From Actinoplanes sp. N902-109 (GTDB lineage: Bacteria > Actinomycetota > Actinomycetes > Mycobacteriales > Micromonosporaceae): a stretch of DNA of 64,000 nucleotides. Under the pieces are notes generated by a model. That model searched no databases. It was not told where the DNA came from and saw nothing but the letters and a program-made list of their open reading frames with translations. Positions 32,973 to 40,940 of this stretch are shown here, in pieces (within the stretch, counting starts at the first letter, position 1; each line of letters starts with the position of its first letter). A program made the translations under genes and the position numbers. The stretch covers positions 5,519,501 to 5,583,500 of the forward strand of contig NC_021191.1 of the NCBI RefSeq assembly GCF_000389965.1, given 5' to 3'.

Positions 32973-34604
32973 TCAGCGACCGCGCTGCTGGCGGTAGCGG
33001 GCGATCAGCGTGCCGGTCGACGAGTCGGTCGCGGTCTCCTGGGTGGAGGCGCCGGTCAGCAGCGGGGCGAGCTGGTTGGCCATGACCTTGCCGAGCTCGA
33101 CCCCCCACTGGTCGAACGAGTTGATCTCCCAGATGGTGCCCTGGGTGAACGTGATGTGCTCGTACAGCGCGATCAGCTGGCCCAGCACCGCCGGGGTCAG
33201 CTTCTCGGCCAGGATCGTGGTGGTCGGGTGGTTGCCCTGCATGACCTTGTGCGGCACGATCTCCGCCGCGATGCCCTCGGCCTCGATCTCCTCGGCGGTG
33301 CGGCCGAACGCCAGCGCCCCGGTCTGGGCGAAGAAGTTGGACATGAACAGGTCGTGCATCTCACCGGTATCGTGGTTGGGCACGCCGAACCCGATGAAGT
33401 CCGCCGGGATCAGCTTGGTGCCCTGGTGGATCAGCTGGTAGAACGCGTGCTGGCCGTTGGTGCCGGGCTCGCCCCAGAAGACCTCGCCGGTCTGGAACTC
33501 CACCGCCGAGCCGTCCAGGCGTACGTGCTTGCCGTTGCTCTCCATGGTCAGCTGCTGCAGGTAGGCCGCGAACCGGTGCAGATACTGCGAGTACGGCAAC
33601 ACCGCGTGCGACTGGGCGCCCAGGAACGTGTCGTACCAGACGTTGAGCAGGCCCAGCAGCGCCGGGACGTTACGCTCCAGCGGGGTGGTCAGGAAGTGCT
33701 GGTCGACGGCGTGATAGCCGGCCAGCATGTCGGCGAACTGCTCCTTGCCGATGGCGATCATCACGGACAGGCCGACCGCGCTGGGCAGCGAGTAGCGACC
33801 GCCCACCCAGTCCCAGAAGCCGAACATGTTGGCGGTGTCGATGCCGAAGTCGGCCACCTTCTGCGCGTTCGTGCTGACCGCGACGAAGTGCTTGGCCACC
33901 GCGGAGGCGTCGCCGCCGAGCCCCGCGAGCAGCCAGTTGCGCGCCTCCTTGGCGTTGGTCAGCGTCTCCTGGGTGCCGAAGGTCTTGGAGACCACGACGA
34001 ACAGGGTGCTGGCCGGGTCCAGGTCGCGCGTCTTGACGTACAGGTCCGTGGGGTCGATGTTCGACACGAACCGGCACTCGATGCCGTCCTGCGCGTACGC
34101 CTTGAGGGCCTCGTACGCCATCACCGGACCGAGGTCGGACCCGCCGATGCCGATGTTGACGACGGTCTTGATCCGCTCGCCGGTGGCGCCCTTCCACTCG
34201 CCGGAGCGCACCTTGTCGCTGAACGCGCCCATGCGGTCGAGCACCTCGTGCACCTCGGCCACCACGTCCTGGCCGTCCACCACGAGCTGGGCGTCGCGCG
34301 GCAGCCGCAGCGCGGTGTGCAGCACGGCCCGGTCCTCGGTGACGTTGATGTGCTCGCCGGCGAACATCGCCGCGGTGCGCTCCCGCAGCTTCGCCTTCTC
34401 GGCGAGCGCGATTAGGGCGCTGATCACCTCATCGGTGACCAGGTTCTTGCTGTAATCGACGTACAAGTCCGCTACCTGGGCGGTGAGCCGCTCGCCGCGC
34501 CGCGGATCGCTGTCGAACAGCTCGCGCAGGTGCACGCTCGCGAATTTCTCCGCGTGCCCCTGCACCGCCTGCCATTCGGCGCTGTCGGAAACGTGTTCGC
34601 TCAT
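32973..34604 (-). CDS. pgi: Glucose-6-phosphate isomerase
   Basis: 543 residues, the normal bacterial length. SIS-fold sugar-phosphate motifs are visible: VVNIGIGGSDLGPVMAYEAL, FVVVSKTFGTQETLTNAKEA, the signature-1 region around FGFWDWVGGRYSLPSAVGLS, the FWGEPGTNGQHAFYQLIHQG segment with the catalytic His region, and the signature-2 Lys in FDQWGVELGKVMAN. It interconverts glucose-6-phosphate and fructose-6-phosphate in glycolysis and gluconeogenesis. AGAGG precedes the ATG at 34604, and a strong terminator follows, so it is probably monocistronic. It is a conserved housekeeping gene and marks chromosomal backbone at this point. Confidence 0.97.
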   Translation of the reverse strand: MSEHVSDSAEWQAVQGHAEKFASVHLRELFDSDPRRGERLTAQVADLYVDYSKNLVTDEVISALIALAEKAKLRERTAAMFAGEHINVTEDRAVLHTALRLPRDAQLVVDGQDVVAEVHEVLDRMGAFSDKVRSGEWKGATGERIKTVVNIGIGGSDLGPVMAYEALKAYAQDGIECRFVSNIDPTDLYVKTRDLDPASTLFVVVSKTFGTQETLTNAKEARNWLLAGLGGDASAVAKHFVAVSTNAQKVADFGIDTANMFGFWDWVGGRYSLPSAVGLSVMIAIGKEQFADMLAGYHAVDQHFLTTPLERNVPALLGLLNVWYDTFLGAQSHAVLPYSQYLHRFAAYLQQLTMESNGKHVRLDGSAVEFQTGEVFWGEPGTNGQHAFYQLIHQGTKLIPADFIGFGVPNHDTGEMHDLFMSNFFAQTGALAFGRTAEEIEAEGIAAEIVPHKVMQGNHPTTTILAEKLTPAVLGQLIALYEHITFTQGTIWEINSFDQWGVELGKVMANQLAPLLTGASTQETATDSSTGTLIARYRQQRGR

Positions 34605-34706
34605 TACCTCTGACTCCCGCCTGAACCGACTATCGGTCTCATCGTGGCACGGATCGCCGCGCGCTGCCGGTGATCGACGCGGGCGAGACGGGTCACAGCG
34701 GCCGGA

Positions 34707-35081
34707 TCAGAACGAGTACGGCCCGAAGCGACCCCACGCCACGAACACCGACAGAACGAGCAGCACGACGCTGGGCGCGGCGGTGTTCATCTCGTGCCGG
34801 CGCGCGTGCACCACCACCGCGCCGATCATCGCGAGCGCCAGGCCGGTGGCGGCCAGCGGCACCAGGATCGGGGCGATGTCCAGCAACGCCGGCAGCACGA
34901 GGCCGATCGCGCCGAGGACCTCCAGCGCGCCGATGGCCTTGACCGCGGCGGGCGAGAAGTCGTCGACCCAGCCCATGCCGCTCGACTTCAGCTGCTCCCG
35001 GCTGCGCAGCAGCTTCATCGAGCCGGCGCCGAGGAACGCGACGGCGAGCAGGGCGGCAACGATCCACAGCACGACATTCAT
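34707..35081 (-). CDS. DoxX-like small membrane protein
   Basis: 124 residues with four hydrophobic helices: NVVLWIVAALLAVAFLGAGS, ALEVLGAIGLVLPALL, LVPLAATGLALAMIGAVVV and APSVVLLVLSVFVAWG. The short MKLLRSREQL segment after TM1 is typical of DoxX/DoxD-like proteins. The biochemical role is poorly defined in the family; links to redox balance or quinone chemistry are reported for some members. The ATG at 35081 is used because upstream codons would run into the regulatory region. It is divergent from a MarR gene with two operator-like repeats between them, so it is probably MarR-controlled. Confidence 0.85.
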   Translation of the reverse strand: MNVVLWIVAALLAVAFLGAGSMKLLRSREQLKSSGMGWVDDFSPAAVKAIGALEVLGAIGLVLPALLDIAPILVPLAATGLALAMIGAVVVHARRHEMNTAAPSVVLLVLSVFVAWGRFGPYSF

Positions 35082-35100
35082 GGTGAGAGCCTTCCGATGA

Positions 35101-35148
35101 GTTGAGCGTTCAACCCGGAGATTAGCCCCTCGGAGTTGAACATTCAAT
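35101..35148. promoter_or_regulatory. Two MarR-type operators and a -10 element
   Basis: GTTGAGCGTTCAAC (35101-35114) and GTTGAACATTCAAT (35135-35148) share GTTGANNNNTCAAY and are 34 bp apart, one near each divergent gene. TATAAAAT directly after the second lies at leaderless distance from the MarR GTG start. Confidence 0.68.
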
Positions 35149-35161
35149 ATAAAATAAGGTC

Positions 35162-35632
35162 GTGACAGACGATGTACGGTGGCTCGACGACGCCCAGCGG
35201 AACGCCTGGACGGCCATCGCCGGCCTGCTGGTGGCGCTCCCGGCCGAGCTGGACAGCGAGATGCAGCGCCGGGCGGGCATCACCCAGTTCGAATACCTCG
35301 TGATGGCCGCGCTGTCCGAGGCACCGGATCGCACCTTGCGGATCAGCACGCTGGCCCGGTTCGCGCAGGGCACGCTGTCGCGGTTGTCGCACCTGATCAA
35401 GCGGCTGGAGAAACGTGGCTGGCTGCGCCGCGAGCCGGACCCCGGCGACGGCCGTTTCACCAACGCCATCCTCACCGACGCCGGCTACGCCAAGGTCGTG
35501 GCGACCGCACCCGGTCAGGTGGAGCTGGTCCGCCGCCTGGTCGTCGACGTGCTCACCCCGGCCCAGCTGCAGCGTCTCGGCGACACCAGCCGGCGGATCC
35601 TGGGCGCGCTGCACCCCGGCGATGGATGCTGA
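35162..35632 (+). CDS. MarR-family transcriptional regulator
   Basis: 156 residues. Helical dimer arms flank a winged helix: FEYLVMAALSEAPDRTLRI, the recognition helix GTLSRLSHLIKRLEKRGWLR, and the wing EPDPGDGRFTNAILTDAGY. MarR proteins usually repress their own promoter and a divergent gene and release on ligand binding. The paired 14-bp operators just upstream fit this. GTG 35162 follows a TATAAAAT box so closely that the transcript is probably leaderless. The downstream alcohol dehydrogenase begins five bases after the stop and is probably co-transcribed, giving a regulon of DoxX-like protein, regulator and dehydrogenase. Confidence 0.9.
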   Translation: MTDDVRWLDDAQRNAWTAIAGLLVALPAELDSEMQRRAGITQFEYLVMAALSEAPDRTLRISTLARFAQGTLSRLSHLIKRLEKRGWLRREPDPGDGRFTNAILTDAGYAKVVATAPGQVELVRRLVVDVLTPAQLQRLGDTSRRILGALHPGDGC

Positions 35633-35636
35633 GGGC

Positions 35637-36590
35637 ATGCGCGCATTCGTGATCACCGGGCCGGGCACCGCGGAGGTCCAGGACGTCGAGGCGCCCGAGG
35701 CCGGCCCCGGCGAGGTCGTCGTCGCCGTCGAGCGGGCCGGGGTGTGCGGCACCGACGCCGAGTTCTACTCCGGGCACATGACGTACCTGCACAACGGCCA
35801 GGCGCAGTACCCGGTGCGGATCGGGCACGAGTGGTGCGGCACGGTCACCGTGACCGGCCCCGGCGTGGACCCGGCCTGGATCGGCCGGCGGGTCACCGGG
35901 GACACCATGCTGGGCTGCGGGCACTGCGAGCGGTGCCACGGCGGGCGCCAGCATCTGTGTGCCGAGCGCTACGAGATCGGCATCCGCAACGGGTGGCCCG
36001 GTGCTCTTGCCGAGCTGCTCCCCGTACCCGTGAAAGCCCTGCAGGTCCTGCCCGACACGGTGGACGCGACGCTGGGTGCGCTGGTCGAGCCCGGGGCCAA
36101 CGCCCTGCGCGCGGTCGAGGCGGCCGCGCTGCGCCCCGGCCGGCGGGTGCTGATCGCCGGTCCGGGCACGATCGGCCGGCTCACCGCGATGATCGCCACC
36201 GCCCGCGGCGCCGAGGTGCACCTGCTGGGCCCCGGTGACAGCGAACCGGCCGGCCTGCGCTGGGACGCGGTGATCGACGCCTCCAACGGTACGGAGATCC
36301 CGGCACGCGCGGTCGATCTCGTCGAGCCGGGCGGCCGGGTGGTGTTCATCGGGCTGGCCGCGCACCCCAGCCTGCTCGACAGCCGCGCGCTGGTGCTCAA
36401 GGACGTCACCGCGGTCGGCGTGCTCAGCGGGTCCGGCGCGCTGGCCGGCACGATCGAGCTGTACGCCTCCGGGGCCGTCGACCCACGCCCGCTGGTCAGC
36501 GCGACCGTGCCCCTCGCCGAGACCGCAGCGGTGCTGTCCGGCGCCTTCCCGCGGACCGCGCCCAAGGTGCACATCGACCCGCGCTCATAG
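35637..36590 (+). CDS. Zinc-dependent alcohol dehydrogenase (MDR family)
   Basis: 317 residues, slightly short for the family. Catalytic zinc ligands are seen in RAGVCGTDAEFYSGH and IGHEWCGTV, the structural zinc Cys set in GCGHCERCHGGRQHLC, and the NAD(P) motif VLIAGPGTIGRL. The protein resembles sorbitol/threonine/glucose dehydrogenase-like MDR enzymes that oxidise polyols or alcohols. The ATG at 35637 is preferred over 35622 because the protein then starts at the conserved first strand (MRAFVITGPG); GAGG lies just upstream. It follows the MarR gene by four bases and is likely regulated by it. Downstream lies a region that looks less GC-rich. Confidence 0.88.
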   Translation: MRAFVITGPGTAEVQDVEAPEAGPGEVVVAVERAGVCGTDAEFYSGHMTYLHNGQAQYPVRIGHEWCGTVTVTGPGVDPAWIGRRVTGDTMLGCGHCERCHGGRQHLCAERYEIGIRNGWPGALAELLPVPVKALQVLPDTVDATLGALVEPGANALRAVEAAALRPGRRVLIAGPGTIGRLTAMIATARGAEVHLLGPGDSEPAGLRWDAVIDASNGTEIPARAVDLVEPGGRVVFIGLAAHPSLLDSRALVLKDVTAVGVLSGSGALAGTIELYASGAVDPRPLVSATVPLAETAAVLSGAFPRTAPKVHIDPRS

Positions 36591-36861
36591 CGGTCGCACG
36601 GCACGGGCACAGACCCCGGCCAGGCGCGCTGCTGAAAGTGGGGCCATGACGACGTTGATGGACCGCCCGGCCACCGCGCCCGAGGCCCCGGCCCCGCCGC
36701 CGCACGCCCGGCTGGCAGCTTGAACCTCGACGTCGCTCAGCTCTCGACTGATCGGCGAAGTCTGAGCAGGCTGATCTTTATTCGCACAGCCTTTCACGTG
36801 GGACTGCTACCTCTCCCTCTCATGCAGAACAGCCAGTCAATCACTGCACGGAGGAAGTCAG

Positions 36862-37038
36862 ATGGCAAATCGGAACCGTATGACGCGCTTGTCGCCGACC
36901 GCCCTCACACTGGTGACCAACGCAACGCTGACCGGTGTCGGAGCAGTCTTCATCACTACTGCGTCGGTCGCCGTGACCGCCATAGCCGCTTTCGCAGCTG
37001 TTGCAACGGCAGTCACGGTCGGGTGGTCACAGCGCTGA
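36862..37038 (+). CDS. Small hydrophobic protein, 58 aa
   Basis: Not recognised. A strong ribosome binding site (GGAGGA, six bases upstream) supports translation. The N-terminal 15 residues are basic (MANRNRMTRLSPTALT); residues about 16-53 are almost purely Ala/Val/Thr/Ile/Gly (TLTGVGAVFITTASVAVTAI and onwards), enough for one long or two short membrane helices, ending in GWSQR. No signal peptidase site is obvious. It could be a membrane peptide, a toxin-like or bacteriocin-like product, or a small subunit; there is no evidence to choose. It precedes a sigma-factor-like gene and lies in DNA that appears less GC-rich than its surroundings. Confidence 0.55.
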   Translation: MANRNRMTRLSPTALTLVTNATLTGVGAVFITTASVAVTAIAAFAAVATAVTVGWSQR

Positions 37039-37115
37039 TGCCAGCGGGATACGAGCTGTAAAAAAATGCTGGGCGACGGTTTTCACGAACAGCCGCCCTC
37101 TCTCCCCGGAGAACT

Positions 37116-37756
37116 GTGGGCCACGGACAACACGAAGGGCGGCTGCACATGGTCTCGGGGCAGCGCCACCAAGCCGGTGCCACCGAGTACTCCGGCGCGG
37201 GCAGCCCGAGCGCTTGGACCACTGACGACCAGGCCGAGTGGGAGGAGTTCTTCAACAATCACTATGCGACGCTACTGACCGCGGGCATCGCCTGGGGCGG
37301 TAATACCCAGGACGCGGAAGACGCCGCCGAGTTCGCGATGATCGAGCTCCGCCAACGGTGGCATGCTGTGACCAATCGGGCTGGCTACGCGCGACGGGTT
37401 GCGAAAATTTACATCACCCTGGTACAGCAACGCGCACGGCAGGAAGTCACCAAGCTGGTCGCCACCGGCGAAGTGGTTCCCAAGGCCTGTGACGATTATG
37501 AGCTGCATGTCTACGAGGATGTTCAGTGGGTTCGTTGTCTGTGGACCGCTTACCTCAGGAACAACGTCGGGTCATGGAACGAATCTATGACGGGATGTCC
37601 CACGCGGAAGTCGCGCAGCAGCTGGGCAAGTCCGAGGCCAACGTCCGCAAACATCTGCAGCTGGCCAGAGCCCGGCTACGGGAGGCATTGGGCAAGGAAG
37701 GGCACGGTCCGACGTGCCTCACCACTGAGGTCCGACGCGAGGAGATCATCCGGTGA
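37116..37756 (+). pseudogene. ECF-type sigma factor, reading frame broken between regions 2 and 4
   Basis: The first frame (GTG 37116, or ATG 37149) encodes sigma region 2: WEEFFNNHYATLLTAGIAWG, DAEDAAEFAMIELRQRWHAV, GYARRVAKIYITLVQQRARQ. After EDVQWV it goes out of frame. Region 4 follows in the -1 frame from about 37526: DRLPQEQRRVMERIYDGMSH, then the helix-turn-helix EVAQQLGKSEANVRKHLQLA. The second frame stops at 37756 and overlaps the next start (GTGA), so it preserves the original 3' end. A lost base near 37520-37530, a sequencing error or a genuine -1 shift could explain it. No classical slippery heptamer is seen. Confidence 0.75.
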
Positions 37757-38271
37757 CCGCATTCAACAACGTCAACGACCCCCTGGTCAGCTTGGTGGCT
37801 GAGGTCGCCGCCTTGGCTGCCGAGCATGCGCGCGTCACCGAGCTTGACGCTGACGAACTGGCCGAGCGTCGCCTTCGTATCGAACGAGCGGCGCTGGCGC
37901 CATCGATCGAAGAACCTCATCGTCGACCGGTCATCAGCCTGCTCCCGGGACGTACCCGGCCTTCGCAACTCCCGGGCCAACAGCAGGCGGGCGAACCATC
38001 TGCAACCGCTGGGACGCTGGTCACCGCCGGACGACTGGCGGGACAGCAGACGCCTGTCCGCGTCACACTTTCCGAACGCGGACGACGGCTGGTCGGAAAT
38101 GAACGCGCCGCACTCTCCAAAGACCTCATCAAGCAGTACCTCTCGGGTGCATCGATAAGGGCACTGGCCGCGTCGACCGGTCGGAGCTACGGCTTTATCT
38201 ATCGCGTGCTCACCGAATCTGGGGTGAGACTGCGTCAGCGCGGCGGCGCCAGACGACGGAAGAAGGCGTGA
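37753..38271 (+). CDS. Helix-turn-helix domain protein
   Basis: 172 residues from GTG 37753, overlapping the sigma-factor stop. The first 60 residues form an acidic/Ala-rich helix (VSLVAEVAALAAEHARVTEL), followed by a flexible linker. The C-terminus has a helix-turn-helix: SKDLIKQYLSGASIRALAAS, then GRSYGFIYRVLTESGVRLRQ with a basic tail RGGARRRKKA. This C-terminal module occurs in many small actinomycete DNA-binding proteins. Coupling to a sigma factor suggests a partner or regulator of it. The substrate genes are unknown; the adjacent 58-aa protein gene is a candidate by proximity. Confidence 0.78.
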   Translation: MTAFNNVNDPLVSLVAEVAALAAEHARVTELDADELAERRLRIERAALAPSIEEPHRRPVISLLPGRTRPSQLPGQQQAGEPSATAGTLVTAGRLAGQQTPVRVTLSERGRRLVGNERAALSKDLIKQYLSGASIRALAASTGRSYGFIYRVLTESGVRLRQRGGARRRKKA

Positions 38272-38325
38272 TCAGCGCCGCGGACGAGGCCCAGGTTGAT
38301 GACTGATCATTTGCGGTGCACGCGG

Positions 38326-39165
38326 TCAAGCGTGGGCTCTCAATAGGAACGACACCCAGGAGCGCAGCGGGTGCCAGCCGTCGGCGATGGTGCGGTAGGC
38401 GCTCTCGCCCGCGTCGCCGGGGAGGCCGTAGGCGTCGCGGATGGCGGCGAGCGTGCGCGGCTCGTCCATGGTGAACACGTCGGGGGCGCCCGCGCCGCGG
38501 ATCAGGATGAGGGCGGCGGAGAACGGGCCCACGCCGGGCAGGGAACGCAGGGTGGACAGGGCGTCCGCCACCGGGAGGGCGCGCAGCGCCGGGGCGGTCA
38601 GCAGGCCGTCGAGGGCTGCCCGGGCCAGTGCGTGCAGCCTTTCCGTCCGCACCGGGTTGACGCCGGGCAGCGTGCCGGCGGTCAGCACCGTCTGCGGCGA
38701 CGGGAAGGCGATCAGCGTACGACCGTCCACCGGCACCGGGGTGCCCAGCTCCTCGCCGATGCGGCGTTTGAGGCCCGCGGCCGTACGCCGGGAGGTGCGC
38801 TGGGACAGCACCGCCCAGACCGCGGCCTCCCACGCGGTCCAGAAGCAGACCGGGCGCAGACCGGGTGCCGCACCGGCGAGCTCGGCCACCACCGGGTCGC
38901 GATGCGCGATCTCGTCGAGCGGGGTGCCGTCGACGTCGAGCGACAGGATGCGCGCGACCTCCGCGGTGACGTCGGGGCCGGTGCTGCGGACCCGGACCAC
39001 CGCGTCCTGCGTCACGCTCACCCCGACCGGCTGCCCGTCGGACTCCCGGCAGAAGGCGAAGCGCAGCACGGCGTCCTCGGCCGGCAGCCGGGTGGCCGAC
39101 CACTGCTCGAGGAAACCGATCGAGCGGCTCAGCTGGAACGTACCCCGCGGGTTGATGTCGCTCAT
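38326..39165 (-). CDS. DNA-3-methyladenine glycosylase 2 (AlkA/HhH-GPD)
   Basis: 279 residues. The HhH-GPD domain is clear: AVWAVLSQRTSRRTAAGLKR, the hairpin LRSLPGVGPFSAALILIRGA and the catalytic Asp in GAPDVFTMDEPRTL. An AlkA-like N-terminal domain precedes it. Such enzymes excise alkylated purines, starting base excision repair. It lies 30 bp after the FAD dehydrogenase gene on the same strand. Together with the AlkZ-like gene it makes two DNA glycosylases within 7.5 kb, but the two are not in one operon. The start ATG 39165 lacks a strong ribosome binding site. Confidence 0.88.
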   Translation of the reverse strand: MSDINPRGTFQLSRSIGFLEQWSATRLPAEDAVLRFAFCRESDGQPVGVSVTQDAVVRVRSTGPDVTAEVARILSLDVDGTPLDEIAHRDPVVAELAGAAPGLRPVCFWTAWEAAVWAVLSQRTSRRTAAGLKRRIGEELGTPVPVDGRTLIAFPSPQTVLTAGTLPGVNPVRTERLHALARAALDGLLTAPALRALPVADALSTLRSLPGVGPFSAALILIRGAGAPDVFTMDEPRTLAAIRDAYGLPGDAGESAYRTIADGWHPLRSWVSFLLRAHA

Positions 39166-39195
39166 GCCGACACCCCACCACGGGGGTACGACAGT

Positions 39196-40854
39196 TCAGC
39201 GCGTGGCCGCCGCCGCAGCCCGGCCGGCGACCCGACCGGAGAAGATGCAGCCGCCGAGGAACGTACCCTCCAGCGAGTTGTAGCCGTGCATCCCACCGCC
39301 ACCGAAACCGGCCACCTCGCCCGCCGCGTAGACCCCGGGCAGCGGGGTGCCGTCCGCACGCAGCACCCGGGCGTCCAGATCGGTCTGCAGACCCCCCAGC
39401 GTCTTACGGGTCAGGATGTTGAGCCGCACGGCGATCAGCGGGCCCGCGGCCGGGTCCAGCAGCCGGTGCGGCGCCGCCACCCGGATCAGCCGGTCGCCCC
39501 GGTAGCGGCGGGCCCCCCGGATCGCGGTGACCTGCGCGTCCTTGCTGAACGGGTTGTCCATCTGGCGGTCGCGGGCCTCGATGATCTCCCGTACGGAGGA
39601 CAGCTCCAGCGCCGGCCCGCCGCTCCCGGCCGCCAGCTTGTTCATCCCCTCGACCAGTCCGGGCAGGGTGGTGGCGACCACGAAGTCCTCGCCGTGCTGC
39701 TTGAACGCCTCCACCGGCGCGGTGGCTCCCGCCCGTACCCGCTGCAGCAGGAGCCGAACGTCCTTGCCGGTGAGGTCGGGGTTCTGCTCGGAGCCCGAGA
39801 GCGCGAACTCCTTCTCGATGATCTTCTGGGTGAGTACGAACCAGCTGTAGTCGTACCCGGTGGCCATCAGATGCTTGAGCGTGCCCAGCGTGTCGAAGCC
39901 CGGGAACAGCGGCGCGGGCAGCCGGCGGCCGGTCGCGTCCAGCCACAGCGACGACGGGCCGGGCAGGATCCGGATGCCGTGGCCGGGCCAGATCGGGTCC
40001 CAGTTGCGTAGCCCCTCGGTGTAGTGCCACATCCGGTCCGGGTTGATGATCCGTCCCCCGGCCGCCTCGGTGATCGCCAGCATCCGGCCGTCCACATGCT
40101 CCGGCACGCCCGAGACCATCGTCCTGGGCGGTGGGCCCAGCCGTTCCGGCCACGCCTTGCGGACCATGTCGTGATTGCCGCCGATGCCGCCGGAGGTCAC
40201 CACGACCGCTTGGGCCTCGTACGAGAAATCGCCGGTCTCCACCCGGGAACTGGACCGTCCCCGCTCGGCGGCGGTCGGCTCGAGGATCTTGCCGCGGACC
40301 CCGGTGACGGTGCCGGCGGTGGTCACCAGGTCGTCGACCCGGTGCCGGAAGCCGAAGGTCACCAGGCCACGCTCGGCCGCCGCCCGTACCCGGCGCTCGA
40401 ACGGCGCGACCACGCCCGGCCCGGTCCCCCAGGTGATGTGGAACCGCGGCACCGAGTTGCCGTGGCCGTCCGCGCCGGCACCCCCGCGCTCCGGCCAGTT
40501 GACCAGCGGGAAGAGCCGCAGGCCCTGCGAGCGCAGCCAGGACCGTTTCTCCCCGGCGGCGAAGTGCACATAGGCCTCCGCCCAGCGGCGTGGCCACTCG
40601 TCCTCGGGCCGGTCGAACGCGGCGCTGCCCAGCCAGTCCTGCCAGGCCAGCGCGACCGAGTCGCGTACGCCCATCCGGCGCTGCTCCGGCGTGTCCACCA
40701 GGAACAGCCCGCCGAACGACCAGAACGCCTGGCCGCCCAGGTTCTGCTCACCCTCCTGGTCGAGCAGCAGCACCCGGCGCCCGGCATCGGCCAGCTCGGC
40801 CGTGGCCACCAGTCCGGCGAGCCCCGCCCCCACGACGATCACATCCGCGTCCAT
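39196..40854 (-). CDS. FAD-binding dehydrogenase (fumarate reductase/KstD-like flavoprotein)
   Basis: 552 residues. The N-terminal dinucleotide motif is VIVVGAGLAGLVATAELADA, followed by GGQAFWSFGGLFLVDTPEQR. The mid-domain has VVVTSGGIGGNHDMVRKAWP and the C-terminus GVYAAGEVAGFGGGGMHGYN leading to LEGTFLGGCIFSGRVAG. This matches the large FAD_binding_2 family that includes 3-ketosteroid dehydrogenases and fumarate reductases; this subgroup is annotated only as FAD-binding dehydrogenase. Its substrate is unknown and no steroid genes are nearby. GGTGAGCGG precedes the ATG at 40854. The AlkA-like gene follows in the same direction. Confidence 0.88.
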   Translation of the reverse strand: MDADVIVVGAGLAGLVATAELADAGRRVLLLDQEGEQNLGGQAFWSFGGLFLVDTPEQRRMGVRDSVALAWQDWLGSAAFDRPEDEWPRRWAEAYVHFAAGEKRSWLRSQGLRLFPLVNWPERGGAGADGHGNSVPRFHITWGTGPGVVAPFERRVRAAAERGLVTFGFRHRVDDLVTTAGTVTGVRGKILEPTAAERGRSSSRVETGDFSYEAQAVVVTSGGIGGNHDMVRKAWPERLGPPPRTMVSGVPEHVDGRMLAITEAAGGRIINPDRMWHYTEGLRNWDPIWPGHGIRILPGPSSLWLDATGRRLPAPLFPGFDTLGTLKHLMATGYDYSWFVLTQKIIEKEFALSGSEQNPDLTGKDVRLLLQRVRAGATAPVEAFKQHGEDFVVATTLPGLVEGMNKLAAGSGGPALELSSVREIIEARDRQMDNPFSKDAQVTAIRGARRYRGDRLIRVAAPHRLLDPAAGPLIAVRLNILTRKTLGGLQTDLDARVLRADGTPLPGVYAAGEVAGFGGGGMHGYNSLEGTFLGGCIFSGRVAGRAAAAATR

Positions 40855-40940
40855 CCGCTCACCCTACGAACGTGAGGGCCGCTCGCAAATCCCCGGTGCG
40901 TCTCGTTTCACCCCGCCTTCGCCATCCTAGGAGGCTAGGC

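Noticed and set aside
36646..36723. 25-codon open frame MTTLMDRPATAPEAPAPPPH...
   Set aside because: Could be a truncated gene start or leader peptide, but nothing beyond an ATG and a short Pro/Ala-rich sequence supports it.
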